From contig CAMOMI010000007.1 of NCBI GenBank assembly GCA_946619755.1, forward strand, positions 1 through 33,491: DNA of 33,491 nucleotides, given 5' to 3'. Under the pieces are notes generated by a model. The model searched no databases. It was not told where the DNA came from and saw nothing but the letters and a program-made list of their open reading frames with translations. Below are positions 1-9,387 of the stretch, one piece after another. The stretch is from an uncultured Clostridia bacterium (GTDB lineage Bacteria > Bacillota_I > Bacilli_A > RF39 > UBA660). The position numbers were made by a program, and so were the translations under genes. How positions within the stretch are numbered: the stretch's first letter is position 1; every line of letters begins with the position of its first letter.

Positions 1-184
1 ATTTAAATGAATTACCTAAATAATTAATTCTTAAACCTCTATCTTCATCAATATAGTCTTGCTTTAGTGACAAGATTAGTCCTTTAGCCTCTTCAGGAGT
101 AATTTCTAAGATATCAGATACTTGATCGATTGTTAATCCTTGATCACCTTGAACATATAATAATCCTTCAATTATGCCTTTCAT
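1..184 (-). CDS. scpB: Segregation and condensation protein B, N-terminal part (runs off the left edge)
   Basis: Minus-strand translation MKGIIEGLLYVQGDQGLTIDQVSDILEITPEEAKGLILSLKQDYIDEDRGLRINYLGNSFK matches the ScpB N-terminal winged-helix pattern; start codon overlaps the scpA stop (ATGA), the usual scpA-scpB order. Confidence 0.9.
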   Translation of the reverse strand, partial: MKGIIEGLLYVQGDQGLTIDQVSDILEITPEEAKGLILSLKQDYIDEDRGLRINYLGNSFK

Positions 185-912
185 TCTTTCACCTCGATCA
201 TTATGTCTTTAAAGTTGGCATCTTGTCTAATATTTATTTCTTTTTCTTTAACCATTTCTAAGATTGATAAAAAAGTTACAACAATAAAACCTACATCATT
301 TTTTTCAAATAATTCTGTAAATAGAACTTTTTTTCTTTCTTTTAAAATATTTCTAATATGTTTTTTTCTTTCTTTTACACTATATTCTTTAGTGGTTATT
401 TTAGTAGTAATAGGTTTTTCACGGTCTACTCTTTCTAAAAATTTTTTAAAAGCAGCAACTAAGTCATCGACTGTTACATCATCATTATTGATAATTACGT
501 TATCAATATAGTTACTAATTTTTTCTGGGGCTTTAACATAGATTTTTTGTCTATCGTTTTCCATTTCTTTAAAGGTATTAACCATATCTTTATATTTTTG
601 ATATTCTATTAATTTATTAATAAGATTTTCTTTGGAAATAACTTCTTCATCTTCATTTTCAACTTCTTCTTCAGTAACTGGTAGTAATGATTTAGATTTA
701 ATTTCCATTAATTCAGCAGCCATTACTAAATAGGAAGCAGCAACATTAATATTTAATTCTTCCATCTTATTAATATAATCTAGATATTGTTTAGTTATTT
801 CATTTATTTCAATATCAACGATATCAATATTAGATTGTTTTATTAAATGAAGGAGTAAATCTAAGGGGCCTTCAAACTCATTTATTTTAATACTATAATC
901 CATATCTAACAC
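181..912 (-). CDS. scpA: Segregation and condensation protein A
   Basis: ORF with ScpA N-terminus (YSIKINEFEGPLDLLLHLIKQSNIDIVDIEINEITKQYLDYI) and C-terminal winged helix; coupled to scpB. Confidence 0.96.
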   Translation of the reverse strand: MLDMDYSIKINEFEGPLDLLLHLIKQSNIDIVDIEINEITKQYLDYINKMEELNINVAASYLVMAAELMEIKSKSLLPVTEEEVENEDEEVISKENLINKLIEYQKYKDMVNTFKEMENDRQKIYVKAPEKISNYIDNVIINNDDVTVDDLVAAFKKFLERVDREKPITTKITTKEYSVKERKKHIRNILKERKKVLFTELFEKNDVGFIVVTFLSILEMVKEKEINIRQDANFKDIMIEVKE

Positions 913-953
913 CTAGTTTAATTATAGCAAAAATAAAGTTTTAAGTAAACTAA

Positions 954-983
954 AAATCATCTAATACTTTATTTAGATGATTT
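954..983 (-). terminator. Rho-independent terminator overlapping the stop codon of the kinase-like gene
   Basis: Perfect 11-bp inverted repeat AAATCATCTAA / TTAGATGATTT with 8-nt loop, T-rich on the minus-strand exit; stop codon at 969-971 lies in the loop. Confidence 0.7.
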
Positions 984-1904
984 CTTTTTAAGATATGAAT
1001 ATACATGATAGTTACTACGACCAATAAATGGAATTAAACTATCTAATAATTCATATGGATTTTCATTTTCTGAACAAGTCGCTATTTTTTCAAAATATGA
1101 TAATAATTCTTTATCAACACCGATATATTGTAAATATTCTAAATAATCATAAAATTCTTGAAGGGTAAAATTTTGAATATTATCACCATATAAGAAATTT
1201 AATATTACAATTATATAACAATATAAATCAGTATTTTGATCAGGGATAAAAGCTCCTGAGATATCAGTTGAATATTTATGATAGGTATAATCACTATTAC
1301 ATTCACTATTTTTTACATATTTATATACTTCTTTTATAAATGATTTACGGGATAAATATTTACTGTTAAATATGTCATTACCATTTATTTTACATGAATC
1401 AATATCAATGACTTTTACAGTATCATTTTTATCTACTATAAAATTACTTTCATGTAAATCATTAATGTAAAATTCAGATACACTGGTATAATCTCTTCTT
1501 AATTTCATTTTTTCGAGAATCATACCTATTTGACGCAAATATTTTATTTTTCTTTCATTATCTATTTCTTTTGATCTTAGAGCAGTTGATAAATTTATGG
1601 AATCAATTAAGGGCATGGTAAAGCCTACTATTTCACCACCAACAGTAGCAATCTTTTCTGGAAATACTATTTCTTCAATATTAAGTTCTTCTTTATTATC
1701 AATTAATGAATTGATAGTCTGAAGTTTATTTCCAAATACTTTACCATTGGTTAAAAATAGTCTTTTTAATAATTTTAATTGGGTAGTCCATCTATTCTTT
1801 ATAGGTAAAACATATAACGTACCTTCCGTGTTATAGACATAATTAGGTAATTCATAAGGAGTTAATGTTTCAAATCTTTTCTTAGTTAAACTAATTGTTT
1901 CCAT
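969..1904 (-). CDS. Protein kinase-like / aminoglycoside-phosphotransferase-like fold protein
   Basis: Catalytic-loop-like motif YINDLHESNFIV and DID motif VKVIDIDSC. Start at 1904 (METISLTKK) preferred over the ORF-track start at 1940 because of the GGGGGA RBS and a promoter whose -10 lies at 1931-1936. Confidence 0.7.
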   Translation of the reverse strand: METISLTKKRFETLTPYELPNYVYNTEGTLYVLPIKNRWTTQLKLLKRLFLTNGKVFGNKLQTINSLIDNKEELNIEEIVFPEKIATVGGEIVGFTMPLIDSINLSTALRSKEIDNERKIKYLRQIGMILEKMKLRRDYTSVSEFYINDLHESNFIVDKNDTVKVIDIDSCKINGNDIFNSKYLSRKSFIKEVYKYVKNSECNSDYTYHKYSTDISGAFIPDQNTDLYCYIIVILNFLYGDNIQNFTLQEFYDYLEYLQYIGVDKELLSYFEKIATCSENENPYELLDSLIPFIGRSNYHVYSYLKKKSSK

Positions 1905-1930
1905 ATTATTTCCCCCGTTTTCGAGGAAAT

Positions 1931-1959
1931 ATGATAGCACATTTGTTTGTTTTTGTCAA
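1931..1959 (-). promoter_or_regulatory. SigmaA-type promoter for kinase-like gene
   Basis: Minus strand TTGACA - 17 nt - TATCAT. Confidence 0.75.
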
Positions 1960-2040
1960 AATAGTGTTAAAAACAATTTATTATTTAAGGTTGATATAAA
2001 TTGTTTTCTGTAATTAATTTTTTTTATAATTTATATAACT

Positions 2041-2300
2041 TTATTTTGATGAAATCAATTTTTTTACTTTAGCACCTTTTGCTTCAGTTATTTTTCCATA
2101 AATTTAATCTAATGATTGAAGTTTTAATATTTCTCTTAGGCCAATGTTATTATATACTCTAAGTTGGCTATCTAATGCATAGTTTGGCGTAACTAACATA
2201 TCATTATTGAATAATCTAAATGTATCTTGATTAATTAAGAAAAACTATCCTTGTTATTTCCTGATAATTATTTTGCTATTATGTATTCAACTGTTTTAAA
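2041..2300 (-). pseudogene. Decayed coding remnant (two in-frame stops and one apparent frameshift)
   Basis: Minus-strand conceptual translation FKTVEYIIAK*LSGNNKDSF / FFLINQDTFRLFNNDMLVTPNYALDSQLRVYNNIGLREILKLQSLD*IYGKITEAKGAKVKKLISSK*; protein-like composition without an intact ORF. Confidence 0.5.
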
Positions 2301-2324
2301 TAAATTTTTAATAAAAAATGAGGG

Positions 2325-2349
2325 CAAAAAAAAAGAACAATATTGTTCT
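2325..2349 (-). terminator. Rho-independent terminator of polA-mutM unit
   Basis: Perfect palindrome AGAACAATATTGTTCT (2334-2349) followed on the minus strand by TTTTTTTTT; overlaps the mutM stop codon. Confidence 0.75.
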
Positions 2350-3163
2350 ATTTTTGACAATTTGGGCAATAATATGTACCTCTTGTGTTAACAACGATCT
2401 TTACTATTTTTGTTTTACAATTAGGACATTCTTCATCTTTTTTTCCATGAACCAACAACTCTTGTTGAAATCTGCCAGTAATACCATCAACAGCCGTATA
2501 GGTATGAATGGTAGTTCCACCCATTTTAATAGCTTTTTCTAGAATATTTTTGGTGTTATTAATAATATCTTGTAAGTTTTTATCTGTTAAATCACAGCCA
2601 TTGGTTTCCGGGTTTATTCTTGATGTAAATAATATTTCATCAGCATAGATATTACCAATACCAGTAATAATTTCTTGATCTAATAGTAAAGTTTTGATTG
2701 CTTTTTTCTTATTTAATTTATCTTTTAAATAATCAACTGTTAAATCTTTATCCCATGGTTCCTTTCCTAATTTAGATATAGGACTATTATATAATTCATC
2801 TTTTTTGACTAAGTGCATTTTACCAAATTTGCGGGTATCATTATATCTTAGTTCTTCTTTATTATCTAAGGTAAAAATGACATGATCATGTTTAGATAAT
2901 GGTTCTTCTGGATTTTTAATAAAGTATTTTCCTTCCATACGCAAATGACTTGTTAAGTAATAGTCGTCTAAGATAAACATTAAGAATTTTCCTCTTCTTT
3001 TGATATCATTAATAGTCTGATTTTCAATTTCTTTAATAAATTCTTTAGGACTTGGATAAGCAATAATACCATCCCATCTAACAATACATTTAGTAATTTT
3101 TTTACCTTTAACTTTTTTTAATAATCCATTTTTAACAGTTTCTACTTCTGGTAGTTCTGGCAT
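2348..3163 (-). CDS. mutM: Formamidopyrimidine-DNA glycosylase
   Basis: N-terminus MPELPEVETVKNGL, C-terminal zinc finger CPNC...CPNC (ECPNCKTKIVKIVVNTRGTYYCPNCQK). Confidence 0.97.
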   Translation of the reverse strand: MPELPEVETVKNGLLKKVKGKKITKCIVRWDGIIAYPSPKEFIKEIENQTINDIKRRGKFLMFILDDYYLTSHLRMEGKYFIKNPEEPLSKHDHVIFTLDNKEELRYNDTRKFGKMHLVKKDELYNSPISKLGKEPWDKDLTVDYLKDKLNKKKAIKTLLLDQEIITGIGNIYADEILFTSRINPETNGCDLTDKNLQDIINNTKNILEKAIKMGGTTIHTYTAVDGITGRFQQELLVHGKKDEECPNCKTKIVKIVVNTRGTYYCPNCQK

Positions 3164-3173
3164 AATACTTCAC

Positions 3174-5735
3174 CTACTTTGCATCGTACCAATTGGTTCC
3201 AGTTTCAATATCTACAACTAATGGTACGGATAATTCTATGGTATTTTCCATAATATTCTTAACTATTTCTTTTACTTTTTCTAACTCATTATTTTTTACA
3301 TTAAAGATTAATTCATCGTGTACTTGAAGTAACATAGTACTTTCTAGGTTTTCTTTAGTGAAGGCATCATCAATTTCAATCATAGCTTTCTTTAAAATAT
3401 CGGCACTACTTCCTTGAATTGGAGTATTTAGGGCCATACGTTCACCCATGCTTCTTTGCATATAGTTACTGCTTTGTAATTCATCGATTGTTCTTTTACG
3501 ATTCATTATGGTTTTGACATAACCGTTTTTATGTGCCTCTTCTATTTCTTTATTCATATAATCTTTAATACCAGGATAAGTTTGAAAATAAGTATCGATA
3601 AAGTTCTTGGCTTCTTTAGGACTAATACCAATATCTTCAGCTAAACCATAAGGACTAATACCATAAAGAATGCCAAAGTTAACAGCTTTAGCTTGACGAC
3701 GCATATTTTTAGTTACTTCTGATTCTGTTACTTTAAAGATATCCATGGCAGTTTTAGTATGAATATCCATATTATTTTTAAAAGCATTTATTAATTCGTC
3801 TACTTTAGCTAAATGGGCAAAGATACGTAATTCGATTTGTGAATAATCTGAAGATAAAATCAATGAATCTGTTTCAGGGATAAATGCTTTTCTAATTAAT
3901 TTTCCAAATTCATTCCTAACGGGTATGTTCTGAAGATTAGGCTCAATTGATGATAATCTACCGGTTCTAGTTAAGGCTTGAGTATAGATAGTATGTATTT
4001 TACCATCAAGAGCTATTGATGATAAGATACCTTCTAGATAAGTAGTATATAGTTTATTTAATAGTCTATATTCAAGTATTAATCTAACAATTGGGTATTC
4101 AATTAATTTACCTAAAACATTAGCATCAGTAACATAACCAGTTTTGTTCTTTTTAGCATGAGGTAGATTTAAATCATCAAATAATACTTCACCTAATTGT
4201 TTTGGACTAGCAATATTAAAAGTTTTCCCAGCTAAATTGTATATTTTACTACTTATATCATCAATTTTTTCTTTAATATCTTTTTTCATATCTTCCAAAA
4301 TTGATTTATCAATACGAATACCATTTAATTCCATTTTAGCTAGAACGGTGGATAATGGTAGTTCAATATCTTTAAATAAATCTAATACATTATTGTCCTT
4401 CATTTGATTTAATAATTCATCATATGTGTGATAGATAAATGAAGTTTTATTTAAACTTCTTTTGATAAACTCATCTTCGGTTAGGTTTTCTTTTTTGTCA
4501 TAGATAGGTATATCATAATTAAGGGTATTTGCAAAATAAGCAATATCATCTTTGACAGGATAGTTTAATAAATAACCGGCTAGCATGGTATCCATCACAC
4601 AGTTAGGAACATACATTTTTCTTCTTTTTAAACTGGAATATATTTTTTTATAGTTATATGTATAGATATCTATATCTTTTAGGAAATCTGTGTTAGTAAG
4701 ATTCTCTCCTTTTATATATAAATGTTCTTTTTCATTATAAATGCTCATACCAATAATATTTGCATTATGATAATTATCATTATCTAATTCTAAATAAACA
4801 GATACTGGACTTGATAGTTTAATATCATTTAGATTATCGATTATTTTATAATCGATATTTTTAGTTTCTGTTTTTTTATTTTCTTTTCTTAAAAATGAAT
4901 GAAAATCTAAATCATTAAAAAGATCTATTAATTCATCGGTTACTTCCCCGGTATATTTTATGCCTTCAAATGATGTATCAATTGGAACTTCACGATAGAT
5001 AGTGGCAATATCATATGACATATAGGCGTTGTCTTTGTCACTTGCTAGTTTATCATGAACACTACCTTTAATTGTATCTAAGTGTTCATATACGCCATCT
5101 AAGGTACCATACTCAGTAAGTAATTTAATAGCAGTTTTTTCGCCAATACCTTTAACACCAGGAATGTTATCAGATGCATCACCCATAAGTGATTTTAAGT
5201 CAATCATTCTGATTGGTTCAATACCGTATGTCTCAAAGAAAACATCACGATTCATACGAATATAATCTTTAGGTTTTAATAATTTAACATCGACATCATC
5301 AGAGATTAGTTGTAATAAATCTTTATCACTGCTGATAATAGTTCCAATAAAATCATCATTTTCATCTATCTTTTTAGCAAATGTGCCAATTATATCGTCT
5401 GCTTCGTATCCCTCTAATTCAAAGTATTTAATGCCCATAGCATTAAGGATTTTTTTAGCGATAGGAAACTGTTTTTTTAAATCTGCTGGAGTTTCATCTC
5501 TTTTACCTTTATAATAGTCATATTTTTCATGACGAAAGGTTTTTCCAATATCGAAAGCAACCATGATGTATTCAGGTTTTTCTTCAGTTATTATTTTATT
5601 CATCATATTGACAAAGCCATATAAGGCATTAGTTGGAAAGCCATCTTTGGTAGTCATTGTAGCACCAGAGTATAAGGTTGCATAGAAGCTACGAAACATT
5701 AAATTATTTCCATCTACTAAAATCACTTTTTTCAT
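3174..5735 (-). CDS. polA: DNA polymerase I
   Basis: 5'-3' exonuclease domain (ILVDGNNLMFRSFYA, GYEADDIIGT, SLMGDASDNIPGVKGIGEKTA) and family A polymerase motifs (DYSQIELRIFAHLA, RRQAKAVNFGILYG, QVHDELIF). Middle domain appears to lack the proofreading acidic residues. Confidence 0.97.
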   Translation of the reverse strand: MKKVILVDGNNLMFRSFYATLYSGATMTTKDGFPTNALYGFVNMMNKIITEEKPEYIMVAFDIGKTFRHEKYDYYKGKRDETPADLKKQFPIAKKILNAMGIKYFELEGYEADDIIGTFAKKIDENDDFIGTIISSDKDLLQLISDDVDVKLLKPKDYIRMNRDVFFETYGIEPIRMIDLKSLMGDASDNIPGVKGIGEKTAIKLLTEYGTLDGVYEHLDTIKGSVHDKLASDKDNAYMSYDIATIYREVPIDTSFEGIKYTGEVTDELIDLFNDLDFHSFLRKENKKTETKNIDYKIIDNLNDIKLSSPVSVYLELDNDNYHNANIIGMSIYNEKEHLYIKGENLTNTDFLKDIDIYTYNYKKIYSSLKRRKMYVPNCVMDTMLAGYLLNYPVKDDIAYFANTLNYDIPIYDKKENLTEDEFIKRSLNKTSFIYHTYDELLNQMKDNNVLDLFKDIELPLSTVLAKMELNGIRIDKSILEDMKKDIKEKIDDISSKIYNLAGKTFNIASPKQLGEVLFDDLNLPHAKKNKTGYVTDANVLGKLIEYPIVRLILEYRLLNKLYTTYLEGILSSIALDGKIHTIYTQALTRTGRLSSIEPNLQNIPVRNEFGKLIRKAFIPETDSLILSSDYSQIELRIFAHLAKVDELINAFKNNMDIHTKTAMDIFKVTESEVTKNMRRQAKAVNFGILYGISPYGLAEDIGISPKEAKNFIDTYFQTYPGIKDYMNKEIEEAHKNGYVKTIMNRKRTIDELQSSNYMQRSMGERMALNTPIQGSSADILKKAMIEIDDAFTKENLESTMLLQVHDELIFNVKNNELEKVKEIVKNIMENTIELSVPLVVDIETGTNWYDAK

Positions 5736-5781
5736 ATTATCACCTACATATATATAATATCATAAAATAACAGGCTATTAG

Positions 5782-5808
5782 AAGAAAAAACTTTACGAAT
5801 GTAAAGTT
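5782..5808 (-). terminator. Rho-independent terminator of the surface-protein gene pair
   Basis: Perfect IR AACTTTAC-GAAT-GTAAAGTT (5789-5808), T-run on the minus-strand exit; overlaps the stop codon at 5807. Confidence 0.8.
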
Positions 5809-7348
5809 ATTTTATAATATATGGATTATCCAATGTACCATCACCTGATACAAGTAACATTCTTGATTTTAAATAGATTACTGGTCTTACATTAAACTCA
5901 TTATCGATAGTTTCATCTTTTATTTCATTGCCAACTGTATATATAGTATTATTTTCAGGAGTAATTAATTCTTCAGTTTCACTATCATTATATGGTTCTT
6001 CATATTTAGTAGTCATTGTCCATTCAGAATTATTTTTGTTTAACCAATTGTTTTTTAGGCAAGCACTATCATACTCTTCAATATTTCTATTTTCGCAGAT
6101 TGAAGCATTTAAATAATCAGATAAGGATAAGATAGATACTTTATCAACAATTTCGTCAGGTAAATAATTAATATTACCTATTTTTGATTTTAAATTAAGA
6201 AGATTTTCTTGTTTATAAGAATATTCGGCCATATAGTTATTATTTAATCTATATTCTTCTTTAAAATATTTATTAATTAATGAATCGGACCATTTTTGTG
6301 ATTCTTCGCTATATTTAGTTTTCTTTAAATAAGAAGTATTTACAAGTTTAGTTAGATATTTTTCTTCTTTTTGATCATAGACAAAACCTATGATACGCCA
6401 TAATTCACATGTTTTATTGTCTAATTCATTAGTACAATTTTGATAGATAAAGTTGTTTGGATTATCTCCATAATAACTGTAGTTATTATTAGTTAGTCTT
6501 CTTAATCCATTAGATCCGGCAAGATAGCCAATTAATAAATTATATTTAATAATATGATATTCTTCATTATCAGAAGATAATTCTTTAATATTAATTAATT
6601 CATTGCAACTACCACTGTTAAGGCACGTATAGAATGAACCATTACTATAATTTTCAATATCCTTAGAAGTTATTTCTATAGGTGCAGTTAAAGTAAATAA
6701 TTCATCTCGATAAGTAAATTTATCTGATATGTATATTGTTTCATCTTTTGCTAAAGGGATAATATTTGAATTATCCTTATAAGTTAAATAGCCAGCCTCA
6801 TTATTTATTATTTCAGTATTATTTATAAGAGTATCAGTAAGTAATTTAGGATTATTGATAGTATTAGCGATTAATGATTTATCTTCAGAAATCTTTAATT
6901 GGCATGTACCTTCATTTTTGATATACGTTAAGCCAAATTTAATTTTAACTGGCTGATTATTATCATTTGTAATTAATAAGCTAATTCTTTTACTACTAGC
7001 GGGTTCAATTGTGCTACTTACGGTTAGGGTATCGTCTGTTATTTCATATAGTTTTACATTTTTCTCTTCACCCAATACTTTATACCAGATACTATAACAT
7101 AGTTCATAATCAAAAGTATTATATAAATCAACATCAGTAGTAATATACGAATCTTTAGGAACAGCTACTTGACGATATTCCAATACATCTGATGATATTT
7201 CTAAACTATTTGGTGTCTTTATACTTACAATATCGCTGCTTTCACTTTCTAAAGTAAAAATGGCATATGTCGAATAAACAGATAATGTTATTATACCAAA
7301 GACAATAATAGCTAATAAATAAATTTGTTTAGTCGGTAATCTATTCAT
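5807..7348 (-). CDS. SipW-dependent-type surface protein with C-terminal WRIIG / VRPVIYLKS domain (candidate fibre tip/adhesin)
   Basis: N-terminal TM plus TYAIF motif; Cys-containing block YYGDNPNNFIYQNCTNELDNKTCELWRIIG and terminal NVRPVIYLKSRMLLVSGDGTLDNPYII. Start at 7348 fits GGAG spacing better than 7354. Confidence 0.7.
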   Translation of the reverse strand: MNRLPTKQIYLLAIIVFGIITLSVYSTYAIFTLESESSDIVSIKTPNSLEISSDVLEYRQVAVPKDSYITTDVDLYNTFDYELCYSIWYKVLGEEKNVKLYEITDDTLTVSSTIEPASSKRISLLITNDNNQPVKIKFGLTYIKNEGTCQLKISEDKSLIANTINNPKLLTDTLINNTEIINNEAGYLTYKDNSNIIPLAKDETIYISDKFTYRDELFTLTAPIEITSKDIENYSNGSFYTCLNSGSCNELINIKELSSDNEEYHIIKYNLLIGYLAGSNGLRRLTNNNYSYYGDNPNNFIYQNCTNELDNKTCELWRIIGFVYDQKEEKYLTKLVNTSYLKKTKYSEESQKWSDSLINKYFKEEYRLNNNYMAEYSYKQENLLNLKSKIGNINYLPDEIVDKVSILSLSDYLNASICENRNIEEYDSACLKNNWLNKNNSEWTMTTKYEEPYNDSETEELITPENNTIYTVGNEIKDETIDNEFNVRPVIYLKSRMLLVSGDGTLDNPYIIK

Positions 7349-7376
7349 TACCATCAGCTCCTTCGTTTATTACATT

Positions 7377-7946
7377 TTAATATTTTACTTGTTTTGCATA
7401 GACCATTATTTCTCCAGAAATGCGTGAACCCATTTCATCATTTTGATTATATCCTTTATTATCCCACCAAATAATTAAGGTATAGCGAGCAGTTGAACTA
7501 TGGGCTAGAAAAATATTATTTGTTAAATTTACTTTGCCACTCTTTGGAACATAACCAGTTTTTAATTGATTACCTTCACTGTTATAAATAGCATATTTAA
7601 GAGTGTTCTCGTTAAACTCATTTAAAGAAACATTTAAATCAATCATAATTGTTTGATCAAGGGTTCCTGTGCTAGTTACGGCAAAAGTGTTACGATATAC
7701 TTTATCATATGTATTATAGTTTACATTAGTTAAAGGATATAATTCAGGATCATTTATATAAGTACCATCAATATAGTTAATTTGTAAAGTACCTGTATAC
7801 AAAACAGTACCTTCTTCTTTTTGGCTTCCAACCAGTTTATATAAAGCAAGAGTTGCTCCAATTATCATCGTAATAAGTGTTAGAATTAGAACTATCATGT
7901 AGAATAATTTTTTCTTTTCGCTGCTATTCTCTATCATCATTATCAC
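7377..7946 (-). CDS. SipW/TasA-type signal-peptide surface protein
   Basis: N-terminal TM ending MIIGATLALYKLVG (TasA/camelysin-like cleavage region), beta-rich remainder. Confidence 0.65.
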   Translation of the reverse strand: MIMMIENSSEKKKLFYMIVLILTLITMIIGATLALYKLVGSQKEEGTVLYTGTLQINYIDGTYINDPELYPLTNVNYNTYDKVYRNTFAVTSTGTLDQTIMIDLNVSLNEFNENTLKYAIYNSEGNQLKTGYVPKSGKVNLTNNIFLAHSSTARYTLIIWWDNKGYNQNDEMGSRISGEIMVYAKQVKY

Positions 7947-7970
7947 CTATTATAATAATACAATAGATAG

Positions 7971-7998
7971 AAAAAAAAAGCAATAACAAATGCTTTTT
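7971..7998 (-). terminator. Rho-independent terminator of the TasA-like gene
   Basis: AAAAAAAGCA-ATAACAA-TGCTTTTTTT inverted repeat with T-run. Confidence 0.65.
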
Positions 7999-8006
7999 TT
8001 GGTTAA

Positions 8007-8774
8007 TTAATTTGCTTTACCTGTTATGATTGAATCAGTATTATCAGTAGCTTCGACAATAATTGTTCCAGTGTATTCTTTTCCTTGATCAATATTTTGA
8101 GGTTTGTTATTTTCATTTAAGAATAATACTAAATCATATACTTGTTCTGTAGTACCGACAGTTTTAGTAACATTTTTTGACTCACTATCATAACCAAATA
8201 TTGAATAAATTGCTTGAGGATTAGTGCTATATGTTTTTACGTTACTACTATCAAGTGTGAAGCACTCACTTCCTTCGTCACCGCAAGCAGATAAGGCAAT
8301 GTATTGTACAGCTCCATCTGCATTATTATCAAGTGTTAGCCAAGTATTATTGGTTACATCTCTTACAGCGTATGCTAAATATGTAAAGCCATTTGATTCA
8401 GAATTTAAAGTGGCTGTAATGGTTCTTTCAGCATCACTTTTTATTGAAAAACGATAAACGCTACATACTTGTTTGTTATTGACATCAGTACAAATATTAG
8501 CTCTAGAAGCTGCTTCTGAGCCAAAATCAGCACTCTTTCTTTCATAAATTGTTTTTACAACATCTAATGTTGAAGGAATTAATTTATCAGCTGCTGCTGT
8601 TACTTGTTGTCCATCATTATATTCAATACTTACTGTAGCAGCTTTGGCACTTACTGATCCTTCTCCAGATCCAGTAGCTATTGAGAAATATGCCAATGTT
8701 GCACCTACTAAAGCAACGATTAAAGTGGCAACTGCTACAACTCCATAAAATATATCTCTACTTTTGTTATCCAT
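8007..8774 (-). CDS. TasA/camelysin-like SipW-dependent secreted protein (likely major subunit)
   Basis: MDNKSRDIFYGVVAVATLIVALVGATLAYFSIATGSGEGSVSAKAATVSIEYNDG: typical SipW-type signal region VGATLAYFS. ATG at 8774 has a GGAGTG RBS. Confidence 0.75.
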   Translation of the reverse strand: MDNKSRDIFYGVVAVATLIVALVGATLAYFSIATGSGEGSVSAKAATVSIEYNDGQQVTAAADKLIPSTLDVVKTIYERKSADFGSEAASRANICTDVNNKQVCSVYRFSIKSDAERTITATLNSESNGFTYLAYAVRDVTNNTWLTLDNNADGAVQYIALSACGDEGSECFTLDSSNVKTYSTNPQAIYSIFGYDSESKNVTKTVGTTEQVYDLVLFLNENNKPQNIDQGKEYTGTIIVEATDNTDSIITGKAN

Positions 8775-8800
8775 CTTTATCACTCCTCTATTCATATTTA

Positions 8801-8829
8801 ATAATATCATTATATTTTTTAAAATGCAA
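8801..8829 (-). promoter_or_regulatory. SigmaA-type promoter for TasA-like gene
   Basis: Minus strand TTGCAT - 17 nt - TATTAT. Confidence 0.7.
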
Positions 8830-8882
8830 GGTTTTTATTTAAAATATTTATTTTTTCTGATATAATTGTCTTGGTGATAAAT

Positions 8883-9245
8883 ATGGATTGTGTTTTTTGT
8901 AAAATAATTAAAGGAGAAATTCCTTCTTATAAGTTATACGAAGATGATTTGATAATGGCCTTTCTTGACATTAATCCTTATGCTCCTGGACATACGTTAA
9001 TAATTCCTAAAGAGCACACTTTAGATATTAATACAATTCCAGAAGAAACACTTAATCATATTATGAAGATGGCAAAGGATATGGCTAAATTGGTAACAAG
9101 CAAACTTGATGCACCTGGATTTACATTAATTCAGAATAATGGTTTTGTTCAAGAAGTTAAGCATTTTCATTTACATGTTATTCCTAAATATAGAAAAAAC
9201 TTAGAAATGGATATTAAAGATGTATATAAAAAAATTACTCATTAA
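8883..9245 (+). CDS. HIT family hydrolase (histidine triad)
   Basis: CVFCKIIKGEIPSYKLYEDD and HIT motif HFHLHVIPKY; ATG at 8883 is the family-typical start (MDCVFC), the ORF track uses an upstream TTG. Confidence 0.95.
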   Translation: MDCVFCKIIKGEIPSYKLYEDDLIMAFLDINPYAPGHTLIIPKEHTLDINTIPEETLNHIMKMAKDMAKLVTSKLDAPGFTLIQNNGFVQEVKHFHLHVIPKYRKNLEMDIKDVYKKITH

Positions 9246-9259
9246 GAGTAATTTTTTTA
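9234..9259 (+). terminator. Rho-independent terminator after HIT gene
   Basis: ATTACTC-ATTAA-GAGTAAT followed by TTTTTT; overlaps the HIT stop codon. Confidence 0.8.
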
Positions 9260-9370
9260 TATATAATGATAACCAAATATTATGGCTAATAAAATATATA
9301 AGACTAGTACGATTAAAAATCCATTACCACTACTTGTGGTATGATGGCACTTATTATCACATGAATTCAT
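9257..9370 (-). CDS. 37-aa YjcZ-like single-TM microprotein
   Basis: MNSCDNKCHHTTSSGNGFLIVLVLYILLAIIFGYHYI; GGAGG RBS 6 nt upstream of the ATG. Too short for the ORF track. Confidence 0.7.
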   Translation of the reverse strand: MNSCDNKCHHTTSSGNGFLIVLVLYILLAIIFGYHYI

Positions 9371-9387
9371 GATATACCTCCTTTATA

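Noticed and set aside
1905-1940. ORF-track N-terminal extension of the kinase-like gene (MLSYFLENGGNN)
   Set aside because: The -10 element of a consensus promoter lies in this stretch and a strong RBS precedes ATG 1904.
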